A stretch of 64,000 nt of DNA from Streptococcus infantis SPAR10 (GTDB lineage Bacteria; Bacillota; Bacilli; Lactobacillales; Streptococcaceae), in assembly GCF_000279535.1 (NCBI RefSeq), contig NZ_ALCH01000002.1, positions 62,001-126,000 of the forward strand. Reading direction: 5' to 3'. The stretch's first letter is position 1; each line of letters begins with the position of its first letter. Shown here one piece after another: positions 56,680-64,000 of the stretch. The notes under the pieces were generated by a model. It was not told the DNA's origin. It saw nothing but the letters and a program-made list of their open reading frames with translations, and did not search any database. Both the position numbers and the translations under genes were made by a program.

Positions 56680-56978
56680 CCTCCTCTTAGAGGGGGTAAT
56701 ATACCGTACCTATAGAAAGCGCTTACATGGAAATTGAGACGCCTTTCAATACCCTTTTACAATGAAGTTTGTGAAAAATAAAAGTTTTATGGGATTATTC
56801 ACAAAGTATAAGTTAAAAAGTGTATGGGTAGGGCTGTGTAAAATTATTTTCACAAGCGAATAAAAAAAGTTTGTGAAATTTCTATGAAACTGTTTACAAA
56901 TCTTGAAAAAAGAGTTATAATAAGATTGTGAAAAAATTAACAAAGGACTTACAATCCTTGAAAGCTATGGAGGAAAAT
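56680..56978 (+). promoter_or_regulatory. Upstream region of adhE: promoter, Rex-like sites and a cre-like site
   Basis: TTTACA (56893-56898), a 17-bp spacer and TATAAT (56916-56921) form the promoter. Rex-type halves TTGTGAA/TTCACAA occur at 56769-56775, 56798-56804 and 56871-56877. TGTGTAAAATTATTTTCACA (56835-56854) is a near-palindrome. TTGTGAA-AAAA-TTAACAA (56926-56943) sits on the start of transcription with one mismatch to the Rex box. A cre-like TAGAAAGCGCTTACA (56713-56727) misses one fixed base. Confidence 0.65.
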
Positions 56979-59630
56979 ATGGCTGATAAAAAAACTGTAA
57001 CACCAGAGGAAAAGAAACTCGCTGCTGAAAAGCATGTCGATGGATTGGTGCAAAAAGCTTTGGTTGCCCTTGAAGAAATGCGTAAACTTGACCAAGATCA
57101 AGTCGATTATATTGTAGCAAAAGCTTCAGTTGCAGCTCTTGATGCCCACGGAGAATTGGCTCTACATGCCTTTGAAGAAACAGGACGTGGAGTATTTGAA
57201 GATAAAGCGACTAAGAACTTGTTTGCCTGTGAGCACGTAGTAAACAACATGCGCCACACTAAAACAGTTGGTGTTATTGAAGAAGACGATGTGACAGGAT
57301 TGACTCTTATCGCTGAACCAGTTGGTGTTGTTTGTGGTATCACTCCAACAACTAACCCAACTTCAACAGCAATCTTTAAAGCTTTGATTTCATTGAAGAC
57401 TCGTAATCCTATTGTCTTTGCATTCCACCCATCAGCTCAAGAATCATCTGCTCACGCTGCTCAAATCGTGCGTGATGCAGCGATTAAAGCAGGAGCTCCT
57501 GAAAATTGTGTACAGTGGATTACTGAACCATCTATGGAAGCAACTAGCGCATTGATGAACCACGAAGGTATTGCAACAATTCTTGCAACAGGTGGTAATG
57601 CCATGGTTAAAGCTGCATACTCATGTGGAAAACCAGCTCTTGGGGTAGGTGCCGGAAACGTTCCAGCTTATGTTGAAAAATCAGCTAATATTCGCCAAGC
57701 TGCTCACGATATCGTCATGTCTAAATCATTTGATAATGGTATGGTCTGTGCATCTGAACAAGCGGTTATTATTGATAAAGAAATTTATGATGAATTTGTA
57801 GCAGAGTTAAAATCTTACCACACTTACTTTGTAAACAAAAAAGAAAAAGCTCTTCTTGAAGAATTCTGCTTCGGCGTGAAAGCAAACAGCAAAAACTGCG
57901 CTGGTGCAAAATTGAACGCTGACATCGTTGGTAAACCAGCAACTTGGATCGCAGAACAAGCAGGATTTACTGTTCCAGAAGGAACAAACATTCTTGCTGC
58001 AGAATGTAAAGAAGTTGGTGAAAACGAGCCATTGACTCGTGAAAAATTGTCACCAGTTATCGCAGTTTTGAAATCTGAAAGCCGTGAAGATGGTATTGCT
58101 AAAGCTCGTCAAATGGTTGAATTTAACGGTCTTGGGCACTCAGCTGCTATCCATACAGCTGATGAAGAATTGACTAAAGAATTTGGTAAAGCTGTTAAAG
58201 CTATCCGTGTTATCTGTAACTCACCTTCTACTTTCGGTGGTATCGGGGATGTTTATAATGCCTTCTTGCCATCATTGACACTCGGATGTGGTTCTTACGG
58301 ACGTAACTCAGTTGGGGATAACGTTAGCGCCATTAACCTCTTGAATATCAAAAAAGTCGGAAGACGGAGAAATAACATGCAATGGATGAAACTTCCTTCA
58401 AAAACATACTTTGAACGTGATTCAATTCAATACCTTCAAAAATGTCGTGACGTTGAGCGTGTCATGATCGTTACTGACCACGCTATGGTAGAGCTTGGCT
58501 TCCTTGATCGTATCATCGAGCAACTTGACCTTCGTCGCAATAAGGTTGTTTACCAAATCTTTGCAGATGTAGAGCCAGATCCAGATATCACTACAGTTGA
58601 ACGTGGTACTGAGATTATGCGTTCCTTCAAACCAGATACAATCATTGCTCTTGGTGGTGGATCACCAATGGACGCTGCTAAAGTAATGTGGCTCTTCTAT
58701 GAGCAACCAGAAGTGGACTTCCGTGACCTTGTACAAAAATTCATGGATATCCGTAAACGTGCCTTCAAATTCCCATTGCTTGGTAAGAAGACTAAATTCA
58801 TCGCGATTCCAACTACATCTGGTACAGGATCTGAAGTAACTCCATTTGCCGTTATCTCTGATAAAGCAAACAACCGTAAATACCCAATCGCTGACTACTC
58901 ATTGACACCAACTGTGGCAATCGTAGACCCTGCCTTGGTATTGACAGTTCCTGGATTTGTTGCTGCTGACACTGGTATGGACGTATTGACTCACGCAACT
59001 GAAGCTTACGTATCACAAATGGCTAGCGACTACACTGACGGTCTTGCTCTTCAAGCGATCAAACTCGTATTTGAAAACCTTGAAAGTTCAGTTAAGAATG
59101 CAGACTTCCATTCACGTGAGAAAATGCATAACGCTTCAACTATTGCTGGTATGGCCTTTGCTAATGCCTTCCTAGGTATTTCTCACTCAATGGCTCACAA
59201 GATTGGTGCACAATTCCACACAGTTCACGGACGTACAAATGCAATCTTGCTTCCATACGTTATCCGTTACAATGGTACACGCCCAGCTAAGACAGCTACA
59301 TGGCCTAAGTACAACTACTACCGTGCAGATGAGAAATATCAAGATATCGCTCGTATGCTTGGACTTCCAGCTTCTACTCCAGAAGAAGGGGTTGCATCTT
59401 ATGCTAAAGCTGTTTACGAACTCGGTGAGCGCGTAGGTATCGAAATGAACTTCAAAGCACAAGGTGTTGACGAGAAAGAATGGAAAGAACATTCACGTGA
59501 ATTGGCCTTCCTTGCTTATGAAGATCAATGTTCACCTGCAAATCCACGTCTTCCAATGGTTGATCATATGCAAGAAATCATCGAAGATGCTTACTATGGT
59601 TACAAAGAAAGACCAGGACGTCTTAAATAA
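56979..59630 (+). CDS. adhE: Bifunctional acetaldehyde-CoA/alcohol dehydrogenase AdhE
   Basis: 883 residues from the ATG at 56979 (AGGAGG upstream). A GTG 51 nt earlier would coincide with the predicted transcription start and is rejected. The N-terminal aldehyde dehydrogenase half has the catalytic cysteine C257 in NGMVCASEQ. The C-terminal iron-dependent alcohol dehydrogenase half has the metal-ligand regions MDVLTHATEAY and HTVHGRTNA, and the nucleotide loop GGGSPMDAAK. It turns acetyl-CoA into ethanol and regenerates NAD+ in mixed-acid fermentation. It probably assembles into long filaments called spirosomes. Confidence 0.96.
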   Translation: MADKKTVTPEEKKLAAEKHVDGLVQKALVALEEMRKLDQDQVDYIVAKASVAALDAHGELALHAFEETGRGVFEDKATKNLFACEHVVNNMRHTKTVGVIEEDDVTGLTLIAEPVGVVCGITPTTNPTSTAIFKALISLKTRNPIVFAFHPSAQESSAHAAQIVRDAAIKAGAPENCVQWITEPSMEATSALMNHEGIATILATGGNAMVKAAYSCGKPALGVGAGNVPAYVEKSANIRQAAHDIVMSKSFDNGMVCASEQAVIIDKEIYDEFVAELKSYHTYFVNKKEKALLEEFCFGVKANSKNCAGAKLNADIVGKPATWIAEQAGFTVPEGTNILAAECKEVGENEPLTREKLSPVIAVLKSESREDGIAKARQMVEFNGLGHSAAIHTADEELTKEFGKAVKAIRVICNSPSTFGGIGDVYNAFLPSLTLGCGSYGRNSVGDNVSAINLLNIKKVGRRRNNMQWMKLPSKTYFERDSIQYLQKCRDVERVMIVTDHAMVELGFLDRIIEQLDLRRNKVVYQIFADVEPDPDITTVERGTEIMRSFKPDTIIALGGGSPMDAAKVMWLFYEQPEVDFRDLVQKFMDIRKRAFKFPLLGKKTKFIAIPTTSGTGSEVTPFAVISDKANNRKYPIADYSLTPTVAIVDPALVLTVPGFVAADTGMDVLTHATEAYVSQMASDYTDGLALQAIKLVFENLESSVKNADFHSREKMHNASTIAGMAFANAFLGISHSMAHKIGAQFHTVHGRTNAILLPYVIRYNGTRPAKTATWPKYNYYRADEKYQDIARMLGLPASTPEEGVASYAKAVYELGERVGIEMNFKAQGVDEKEWKEHSRELAFLAYEDQCSPANPRLPMVDHMQEIIEDAYYGYKERPGRLK

Positions 59631-59643
59631 TTGATTATCAGTC

Positions 59644-59671
59644 AGAGGCAGGAGTAATCCTGCCTCTTTTT
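59644..59671 (+). terminator. Terminator after adhE
   Basis: AGAGGCAGGA (59644-59653) pairs with TCCTGCCTCT (59658-59667), four-nt loop, followed by T residues. Confidence 0.88.
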
Positions 59672-59814
59672 ATAGTTTTTCAAAATAGAAGAGGTTAAAA
59701 GTTTAACAAAAAGTTTTGTAAATAACTATAAAGATGTATATTGATAGACTTTTGACAAAGGGAATCTATATAAAATTGTGTATCTAGAAAATAGAAAACT
59801 GAAGTGAAAATCAA

Positions 59815-59852
59815 CGTCAGCGCTTGCAATAAAACTAAAATAGTTATATAAT
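59815..59852 (+). promoter_or_regulatory. Promoter of gap with cre-like site
   Basis: TTGCAA (59824-59829), a 17-bp spacer, and TATAAT (59847-59852), a very good promoter. Read on the minus strand, 59829-59815 is TTGCAAGCGCTGACG, which misses only the last base of the cre consensus and overlaps the -35. CcpA effects are possible. Confidence 0.7.
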
Positions 59853-59938
59853 AGGTTTGTTGAAAGGTGATTTGTAGTGATTCAAGTTACTCTTTTCACA
59901 ATAAAATTTTCATGATTTTCATAAGGAGGAAATCACTA

Positions 59939-60949
59939 ATGGTAGTTAAAGTTGGTATTAACGGTTTCGGTCGTATCGGTCGTCTTGCTTTCCGTCGTAT
60001 CCAAAACGTAGAAGGTGTTGAAGTTACTCGCATCAACGACCTTACAGATCCAGTTATGCTTGCACACTTGTTGAAATACGACACAACTCAAGGTCGTTTC
60101 GACGGTACTGTGGAAGTTAAAGAAGGTGGATTCGAAGTTAACGGTAAATTCGTTAAAGTTTCTGCTGAACGTGATCCAGAACAAATCGACTGGGCTAACG
60201 ACGGTGTAGAAATCGTTCTTGAAGCGACTGGTTTCTTTGCTAAGAAAGAAGCTGCTGAAAAACACTTGCATGCAGGTGGCGCTAAGAAAGTTGTTATCAC
60301 TGCTCCTGGTGGAAATGACGTTAAAACAGTTGTATTTAACACTAACCACGACGTTCTTGATGGTACTGAAACAGTTATCTCAGGTGCTTCATGTACTACA
60401 AACTGCTTGGCTCCAATGGCTAAAGCTCTTCAAGATAACTTCGGTGTTGTAGAAGGATTGATGACTACTATCCACGCTTACACTGGTGACCAAATGATTC
60501 TTGACGGACCACACCGTGGTGGTGACCTTCGTCGTGCTCGCGCTGGTGCTGCAAACATCGTTCCTAACTCAACTGGTGCTGCTAAAGCTATCGGTCTTGT
60601 AATCCCAGAATTGAACGGTAAACTTGACGGATCTGCACAACGCGTTCCAACTCCAACTGGATCAGTTACTGAATTGGTAGCTGTTCTTGAAAAGAACGTT
60701 ACTGTTGATGAAGTGAACGCAGCTATGAAAGCAGCTTCAAACGAATCATACGGTTACACAGAAGATCCAATCGTATCTTCAGATATCGTAGGTATGTCAT
60801 ACGGTTCATTGTTTGACGCAACTCAAACTAAAGTTCTTGACGTTGACGGTAAACAATTGGTTAAAGTTGTATCATGGTACGACAACGAAATGTCTTACAC
60901 TGCACAACTTGTACGTACTCTTGAATACTTCGCAAAAATTGCTAAATAA
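59939..60949 (+). CDS. gap: Glyceraldehyde-3-phosphate dehydrogenase
   Basis: 336 residues. NAD-binding [10 protein letters not shown], the catalytic cysteine C152 in GASCTTNC, and the substrate-phosphate segment STGAAKAIG are present. The ATG at 59939 follows AAGGAGG. An earlier in-frame start (59867) would add a poorly conserved extension. Codon bias is extreme, as expected for a glycolytic enzyme. In streptococci the protein is also found on the surface, where it binds plasminogen. Confidence 0.97.
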   Translation: MVVKVGINGFGRIGRLAFRRIQNVEGVEVTRINDLTDPVMLAHLLKYDTTQGRFDGTVEVKEGGFEVNGKFVKVSAERDPEQIDWANDGVEIVLEATGFFAKKEAAEKHLHAGGAKKVVITAPGGNDVKTVVFNTNHDVLDGTETVISGASCTTNCLAPMAKALQDNFGVVEGLMTTIHAYTGDQMILDGPHRGGDLRRARAGAANIVPNSTGAAKAIGLVIPELNGKLDGSAQRVPTPTGSVTELVAVLEKNVTVDEVNAAMKAASNESYGYTEDPIVSSDIVGMSYGSLFDATQTKVLDVDGKQLVKVVSWYDNEMSYTAQLVRTLEYFAKIAK

Positions 60950-60960
60950 TTTCTGAGTCG

Positions 60961-60990
60961 AAAAAGCAAGACCAATCGGTCTTGCTTTTT
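60961..60990 (+). terminator. Terminator after gap
   Basis: A 13-bp stem (60961-60973 with 60978-60990) with AATC loop and a T-run. Confidence 0.88.
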
Positions 60991-60999
60991 GTATCTATA

Positions 61000-61026
61000 A
61001 AAATGGATGATAAAATCATCCATTTT
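61000..61026 (-). terminator. Terminator of the minus-strand pseudouridine synthase gene
   Basis: AAAATGGATGA (61000-61010) pairs with TCATCCATTTT (61016-61026). On the minus strand it ends in a T-run. The stop codon is part of the stem. Confidence 0.8.
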
Positions 61027-61891
61027 GTTTTAATTCTCTTTCAAATGTATCTGAGAGTGTGGTAAAGCTTAATTGTTTTAAAGTCAGAGGGTGGATAAAG
61101 GATAGTTTAAATGCGTGAAGCATCAGTCTCTTGTTTTTTGAGTGTGGGTTGTAGAGAGGGTCCCCGAGGATTGGATGTCCATGGTGAGATAGGTGGACTC
61201 GGATCTGATGAGTACGTCCTGTTTTCAATCTACAGCGAACGAGACTGGTTTTGTTTTGAAATTGTTTTAACCGAGTTACATGAGTTTCGGCGTATTGACC
61301 ATTTTTTTGATCCACAATTCTTTTTCTACGATCGTGGCGATTGCGACCAATTTTATCTCGGAAGATCAAGTCCTTAGCCTCTAATCTTCCATCAACCAGA
61401 GCCCAGTATTCTCGAGAAATCTCTTTCTTTTCTAATAAGCGATTAAGGATAGGAAGAATAAATGGATTCTTAGCAAACAGTACGAGACCACTTGTTTCCA
61501 TATCTAGTCTATGGACAACATAGCAAGTTTGACCAACATAGGCGCTGACATGATTGAGAAGAGCTATCTCATCGGGCTGATTTCCATGTGTCTTCATGCC
61601 CTCGGGTTTATTGACGATAATTAAATGTTGATCTTGATAGACTTCTTCGACAAGTTTGGGGGTTCCCCAGAGAATTTCTTTTGTAGGATAATCTTCCTCG
61701 TCGAAAATCAATTGGCACTCATCTCCGGCCTTGACCATTTGATGCCAATGGACCTCTTCTTGATTAATGAGGATGTGTTTCTTGATTCTCAAAAAGTGCC
61801 TTATTTTTCGAGGTATTAACAGCTGTTCTTCTAGAAAATGTTTGACAGTCATTTCGGGTAGAGAGTTGGGGATCGTAAAGGTAAATTTCAT
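61016..61891 (-). CDS. RluD-type pseudouridine synthase
   Basis: 291 residues. The catalytic-aspartate motif HRLDMETSGLVLFAKN is at about residues 125-140, and GRTHQIRVHL follows. An N-terminal S4-like segment (LPEMTVKHFLEEQLLIPRK) is present. It would isomerise uridine in rRNA, most likely in 23S, but the exact site cannot be told. The ATG at 61891 has no Shine-Dalgarno sequence and lies six nt after a TACAAT -10 box, so the mRNA may be leaderless. Confidence 0.88.
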   Translation of the reverse strand: MKFTFTIPNSLPEMTVKHFLEEQLLIPRKIRHFLRIKKHILINQEEVHWHQMVKAGDECQLIFDEEDYPTKEILWGTPKLVEEVYQDQHLIIVNKPEGMKTHGNQPDEIALLNHVSAYVGQTCYVVHRLDMETSGLVLFAKNPFILPILNRLLEKKEISREYWALVDGRLEAKDLIFRDKIGRNRHDRRKRIVDQKNGQYAETHVTRLKQFQNKTSLVRCRLKTGRTHQIRVHLSHHGHPILGDPLYNPHSKNKRLMLHAFKLSFIHPLTLKQLSFTTLSDTFERELKQNG

Positions 61892-61944
61892 ACTGATATT
61901 GTAACAAAAATCAATTTATTTGGACAGGGGAACTAGCAAAATTC

Positions 61945-61973
61945 TTGTCTTCCTATGGGGAAGATGATAAAAT
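61945..61973 (+). promoter_or_regulatory. Promoter of pbp2a
   Basis: TTGTCT (61945-61950), a 17-bp spacer and TAAAAT (61968-61973). The ATG begins six nt later, so the transcript may have almost no leader. Confidence 0.6.
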
Positions 61974-61979
61974 ATACGC

Positions 61980-64000
61980 ATGAAATTAGATACCTTATTT
62001 GAAAAATTTCTTTCTTTATTTAAAAAAGAAGAATCTGAAATTGAAAAAACAGAAATGAATGGAATTGAACAAGAAGAAAGTGTGTCGAGCAATTTACGGC
62101 GTTCAAGAGCAGGACGAAAGAAAGCGGGAGCAATTGGCCCTGTTCGAAAATTTTGGCGTCGCTATCATCTGACAAAAATCTTTTTGATTCTTGGGCTTAG
62201 TGCCAGCTTGTTTGTTGGGGTCTATTTGTTTGCTCTAGCAAAATCGACAAATGTTACCGACTTACAAAACGCTTTAAAAACTCGCACTCTGATTTTTGAC
62301 AGAGAGGAAAAAGAAGCAGGCGCCTTGTCAGGTCAAAAAGGCACCTATGTCGAACTTTCGGACATCAGTGAAGACTTACAAAATGCCGTCATTGCTACAG
62401 AAGATAGAAGTTTCTATAAAAATAGTGGAATTAACTATGGACGCTTTTTCCTGGCTATCCTAACAGCTGGTCGTTCGGGTGGTGGTTCTACAATTACCCA
62501 ACAATTAGCGAAAAACGCTTATCTTTCTCAAGATCAGACTGTACAGAGAAAGGCGAAAGAATTCTTTTTAGCTTTGGAGCTAACAAAAAAATATAGTAAG
62601 AAAGAAATTCTGACTATGTACTTGAACAATGCCTACTTCGGAAATGGGGTTTGGGGTGTTGAAGATGCAAGTAAAAAATACTTCGGGGTCTCAGCTTCTC
62701 AACTGACACTTGATGAAGCTGCAACTTTAGCCGGAATGCTCAAAGGGCCAGAGTTGTATAACCCTTTGAATTCTATTGAAGATTCTACTAATCGTAGAGA
62801 CACCGTTCTACAAAACATGGTCGCTGCTGGCTATATTGATAAAGACAAAGAAGCGGAAGCTTCGGGTGTTGATATGGCCTCTCAACTCCAGGATGCTTAC
62901 GAAGGGAAAGTTTCAGACTACCGATATCCATCCTATTTTGATGCTGTTGTTAATGAAGCAATTGAAAAGTATAATTTAACTGAAGAAGAAATTGTGAACA
63001 ACGGCTATCGTATATATACGGAATTAGATCAGAATTACCAGGCTAATATGCAGGTCATTTATGAAAACACAGCTCTCTTTCCAACCGCAGAAGATGGAAC
63101 TCATGCTGAGTCGGGCAGTGTTGCTCTAGAGCCAAAAACAGGAGGAGTTCGAGGAGTTGTTGGTCGTGTAGCAGGAGATGATAAAGCCGGTTTCCGAAAT
63201 TTCAACTATGCAACTCAATCAAAAAGAAGCCCAGGTTCAACTATTAAGCCCTTAGTTGTCTATACCCCAGCAGTCGAAGCTGGTTGGCCTCTAAATAAAG
63301 AGTTGGATAATCACACGATGGAGTATGGTGATTACAAGGTAGATAACTACGCAGGAATTAAAACATCTCCAGAAGTTCCAATGTACCAAGCTTTAGCTGA
63401 ATCCCTAAACCTTCCTGCAGTAGCCACGGTTAAGGAACTTGGTATTGACAAGGCTTTTGAATCAGGCGAAAGATTCGGGCTTAACTTAACCAATGTAGAT
63501 CGTGTGTTGGGTGTTGCACTGGGCGGTGGTGTGGAAACTAGTCCACTGCAAATGGCGCAAGCTTATGCAGCATTTGCGAACGAAGGTTTGATGCCTGAAG
63601 CACATTTCATTACACGTATTGAAAATGCAAGTGGTCAAGTCATTGCTACCCATAAGAATTCTCAAAAACGAGTGATAGATAAATCCGTAGCGGATAAAAT
63701 GACTAGCATGATGCTAGGGACATTCACAAACGGTACAGGGATAAGTTCATCACCAGATGGTTATGTTATGGCCGGAAAAACAGGTACAACAGAAGCAGCC
63801 TTCAACCCGGTGTATACGAGTGACCAGTGGGTTATCGGCTATACGCCAGATGTAGTCATTAGTCACTGGCTTGGTTTCCCGACAACCGATGAAAATCATT
63901 ATCTAGCAGGTTCGACATCAAATGGCGCCGCTCATATTTTTAGAAGTATGGCAGAAACAATTCTTCCTTATACACCAGGAAGCACATTTACAGTTGAAAA
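61980..64000 (+). CDS. pbp2a: Class A penicillin-binding protein 2a (3' end outside the window)
   Basis: The frame is open from the ATG at 61980 to the end of the window, 673 codons. A cytoplasmic N-terminus (basic, about 1-65) is followed by one membrane helix (IFLILGLSASLFVGVYLFAL). The glycosyltransferase domain has ATEDRSFY, GGSTITQQLAKN and LNNAYFGNGVWGVEDAS. The transpeptidase domain has the nucleophile motif SPGSTIKP, SLN in AESLNLPA, and KTGT. It polymerises and cross-links peptidoglycan outside the membrane. The start codon is very close to the -10 box, and the last tens of residues are missing. Confidence 0.95.
   Translation, partial: MKLDTLFEKFLSLFKKEESEIEKTEMNGIEQEESVSSNLRRSRAGRKKAGAIGPVRKFWRRYHLTKIFLILGLSASLFVGVYLFALAKSTNVTDLQNALKTRTLIFDREEKEAGALSGQKGTYVELSDISEDLQNAVIATEDRSFYKNSGINYGRFFLAILTAGRSGGGSTITQQLAKNAYLSQDQTVQRKAKEFFLALELTKKYSKKEILTMYLNNAYFGNGVWGVEDASKKYFGVSASQLTLDEAATLAGMLKGPELYNPLNSIEDSTNRRDTVLQNMVAAGYIDKDKEAEASGVDMASQLQDAYEGKVSDYRYPSYFDAVVNEAIEKYNLTEEEIVNNGYRIYTELDQNYQANMQVIYENTALFPTAEDGTHAESGSVALEPKTGGVRGVVGRVAGDDKAGFRNFNYATQSKRSPGSTIKPLVVYTPAVEAGWPLNKELDNHTMEYGDYKVDNYAGIKTSPEVPMYQALAESLNLPAVATVKELGIDKAFESGERFGLNLTNVDRVLGVALGGGVETSPLQMAQAYAAFANEGLMPEAHFITRIENASGQVIATHKNSQKRVIDKSVADKMTSMMLGTFTNGTGISSSPDGYVMAGKTGTTEAAFNPVYTSDQWVIGYTPDVVISHWLGFPTTDENHYLAGSTSNGAAHIFRSMAETILPYTPGSTFTVE

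Larger units (their letters stand above)
59631..59938 (+). other. Spacer between adhE and gap
   Basis: It contains the adhE terminator (59644-59671), about 145 bp of AT-rich sequence where I see nothing, then the gap promoter with a cre-like sequence. Confidence 0.6.

Noticed and set aside
56928..56978. GTG start of adhE at 56928
   Set aside because: It falls on the predicted transcription start and inside a Rex-like site. The ATG at 56979 has AGGAGG and gives 883 residues.

Overview
The window is chromosomal DNA of a mitis-group Streptococcus (S. mitis, oralis, infantis or a close relative). Gene content, protein lengths (for example GAPDH 336 aa, AdhE 883 aa, MnmA 373 aa, RnpA 123 aa) and AT-rich promoters all fit. 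Almost every protein has a recognisable pneumococcal counterpart, but the order differs. Judged from remembered S. pneumoniae locus numbers, the window joins a segment from the left of the origin (N-glycan genes), a long segment from the right of it (ngt transporter through the ribosomal operon), and again a segment from the left (rnpA to pbp2a). That is the pattern expected from inversions symmetric about oriC. No prophage, insertion sequence, CRISPR array, tRNA or rRNA gene was found.

Layout. 1-8.0 kb: the end of an N-glycan degradation operon (GH38 mannosidase, ROK kinase, GH20 hexosaminidase), then an ABC transporter of the NgtP1-NgtP2-NgtS type behind a perfect cre (CcpA) site. 8.4-10.4 kb: trhO (tRNA hydroxylation) and a DUF4299-type gene with its own cre site. 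10.4-13.4 kb (minus): a PadR regulator operon with DUF1700, DUF4097 and an acidic membrane protein, whose promoter carries a cre site and palindromes. 13.5-19.3 kb: an MFS exporter, a GT2 glycosyltransferase with a CapD-like epimerase/dehydratase, and three tandem DUF805 paralogues. 19.4-23.4 kb: HAD phosphatase and L-serine dehydratase (minus), a secreted LysM protein, and an unrecognised membrane-anchored coiled-coil protein. 23.7-29.2 kb: mnmA, a NUDIX hydrolase, mnmG, a 44-aa protein and a GT-C-like membrane protein. 29.3-33.4 kb: the anaerobic ribonucleotide reductase operon nrdD, a 46-aa protein, a GNAT, nrdG and a uridine-kinase-like gene, behind twin NrdR boxes.

33.7-48.3 kb: the complete S10-spc-alpha ribosomal operon (rpsJ to rplQ, with secY, adk, infA and rpoA). 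Several gene gaps are unusually large and rich in hairpins. 48.5-50.1 kb: an ACT-domain protein and a UPF0210 protein. 50.2-50.3 kb: a CiaR-controlled small RNA gene, recognised from an exact TTTAAG-N5-TTTAAG promoter. 50.4-52.6 kb: rnpA, yidC and khpB/jag. 52.6-53.3 kb: a gene broken by one in-frame stop. 53.4-64 kb: tkt, yajC, a low-molecular-weight tyrosine phosphatase, a MORN-repeat protein, adhE (several Rex-like sites), gap, an RluD-type pseudouridine synthase (minus), and pbp2a running off the end.

The most rewarding places to look again are the structured spacers inside the ribosomal operon, the csRNA, the PadR operon control region, the micro-ORF coupled to the coiled-coil gene, and the interrupted gene upstream of tkt.
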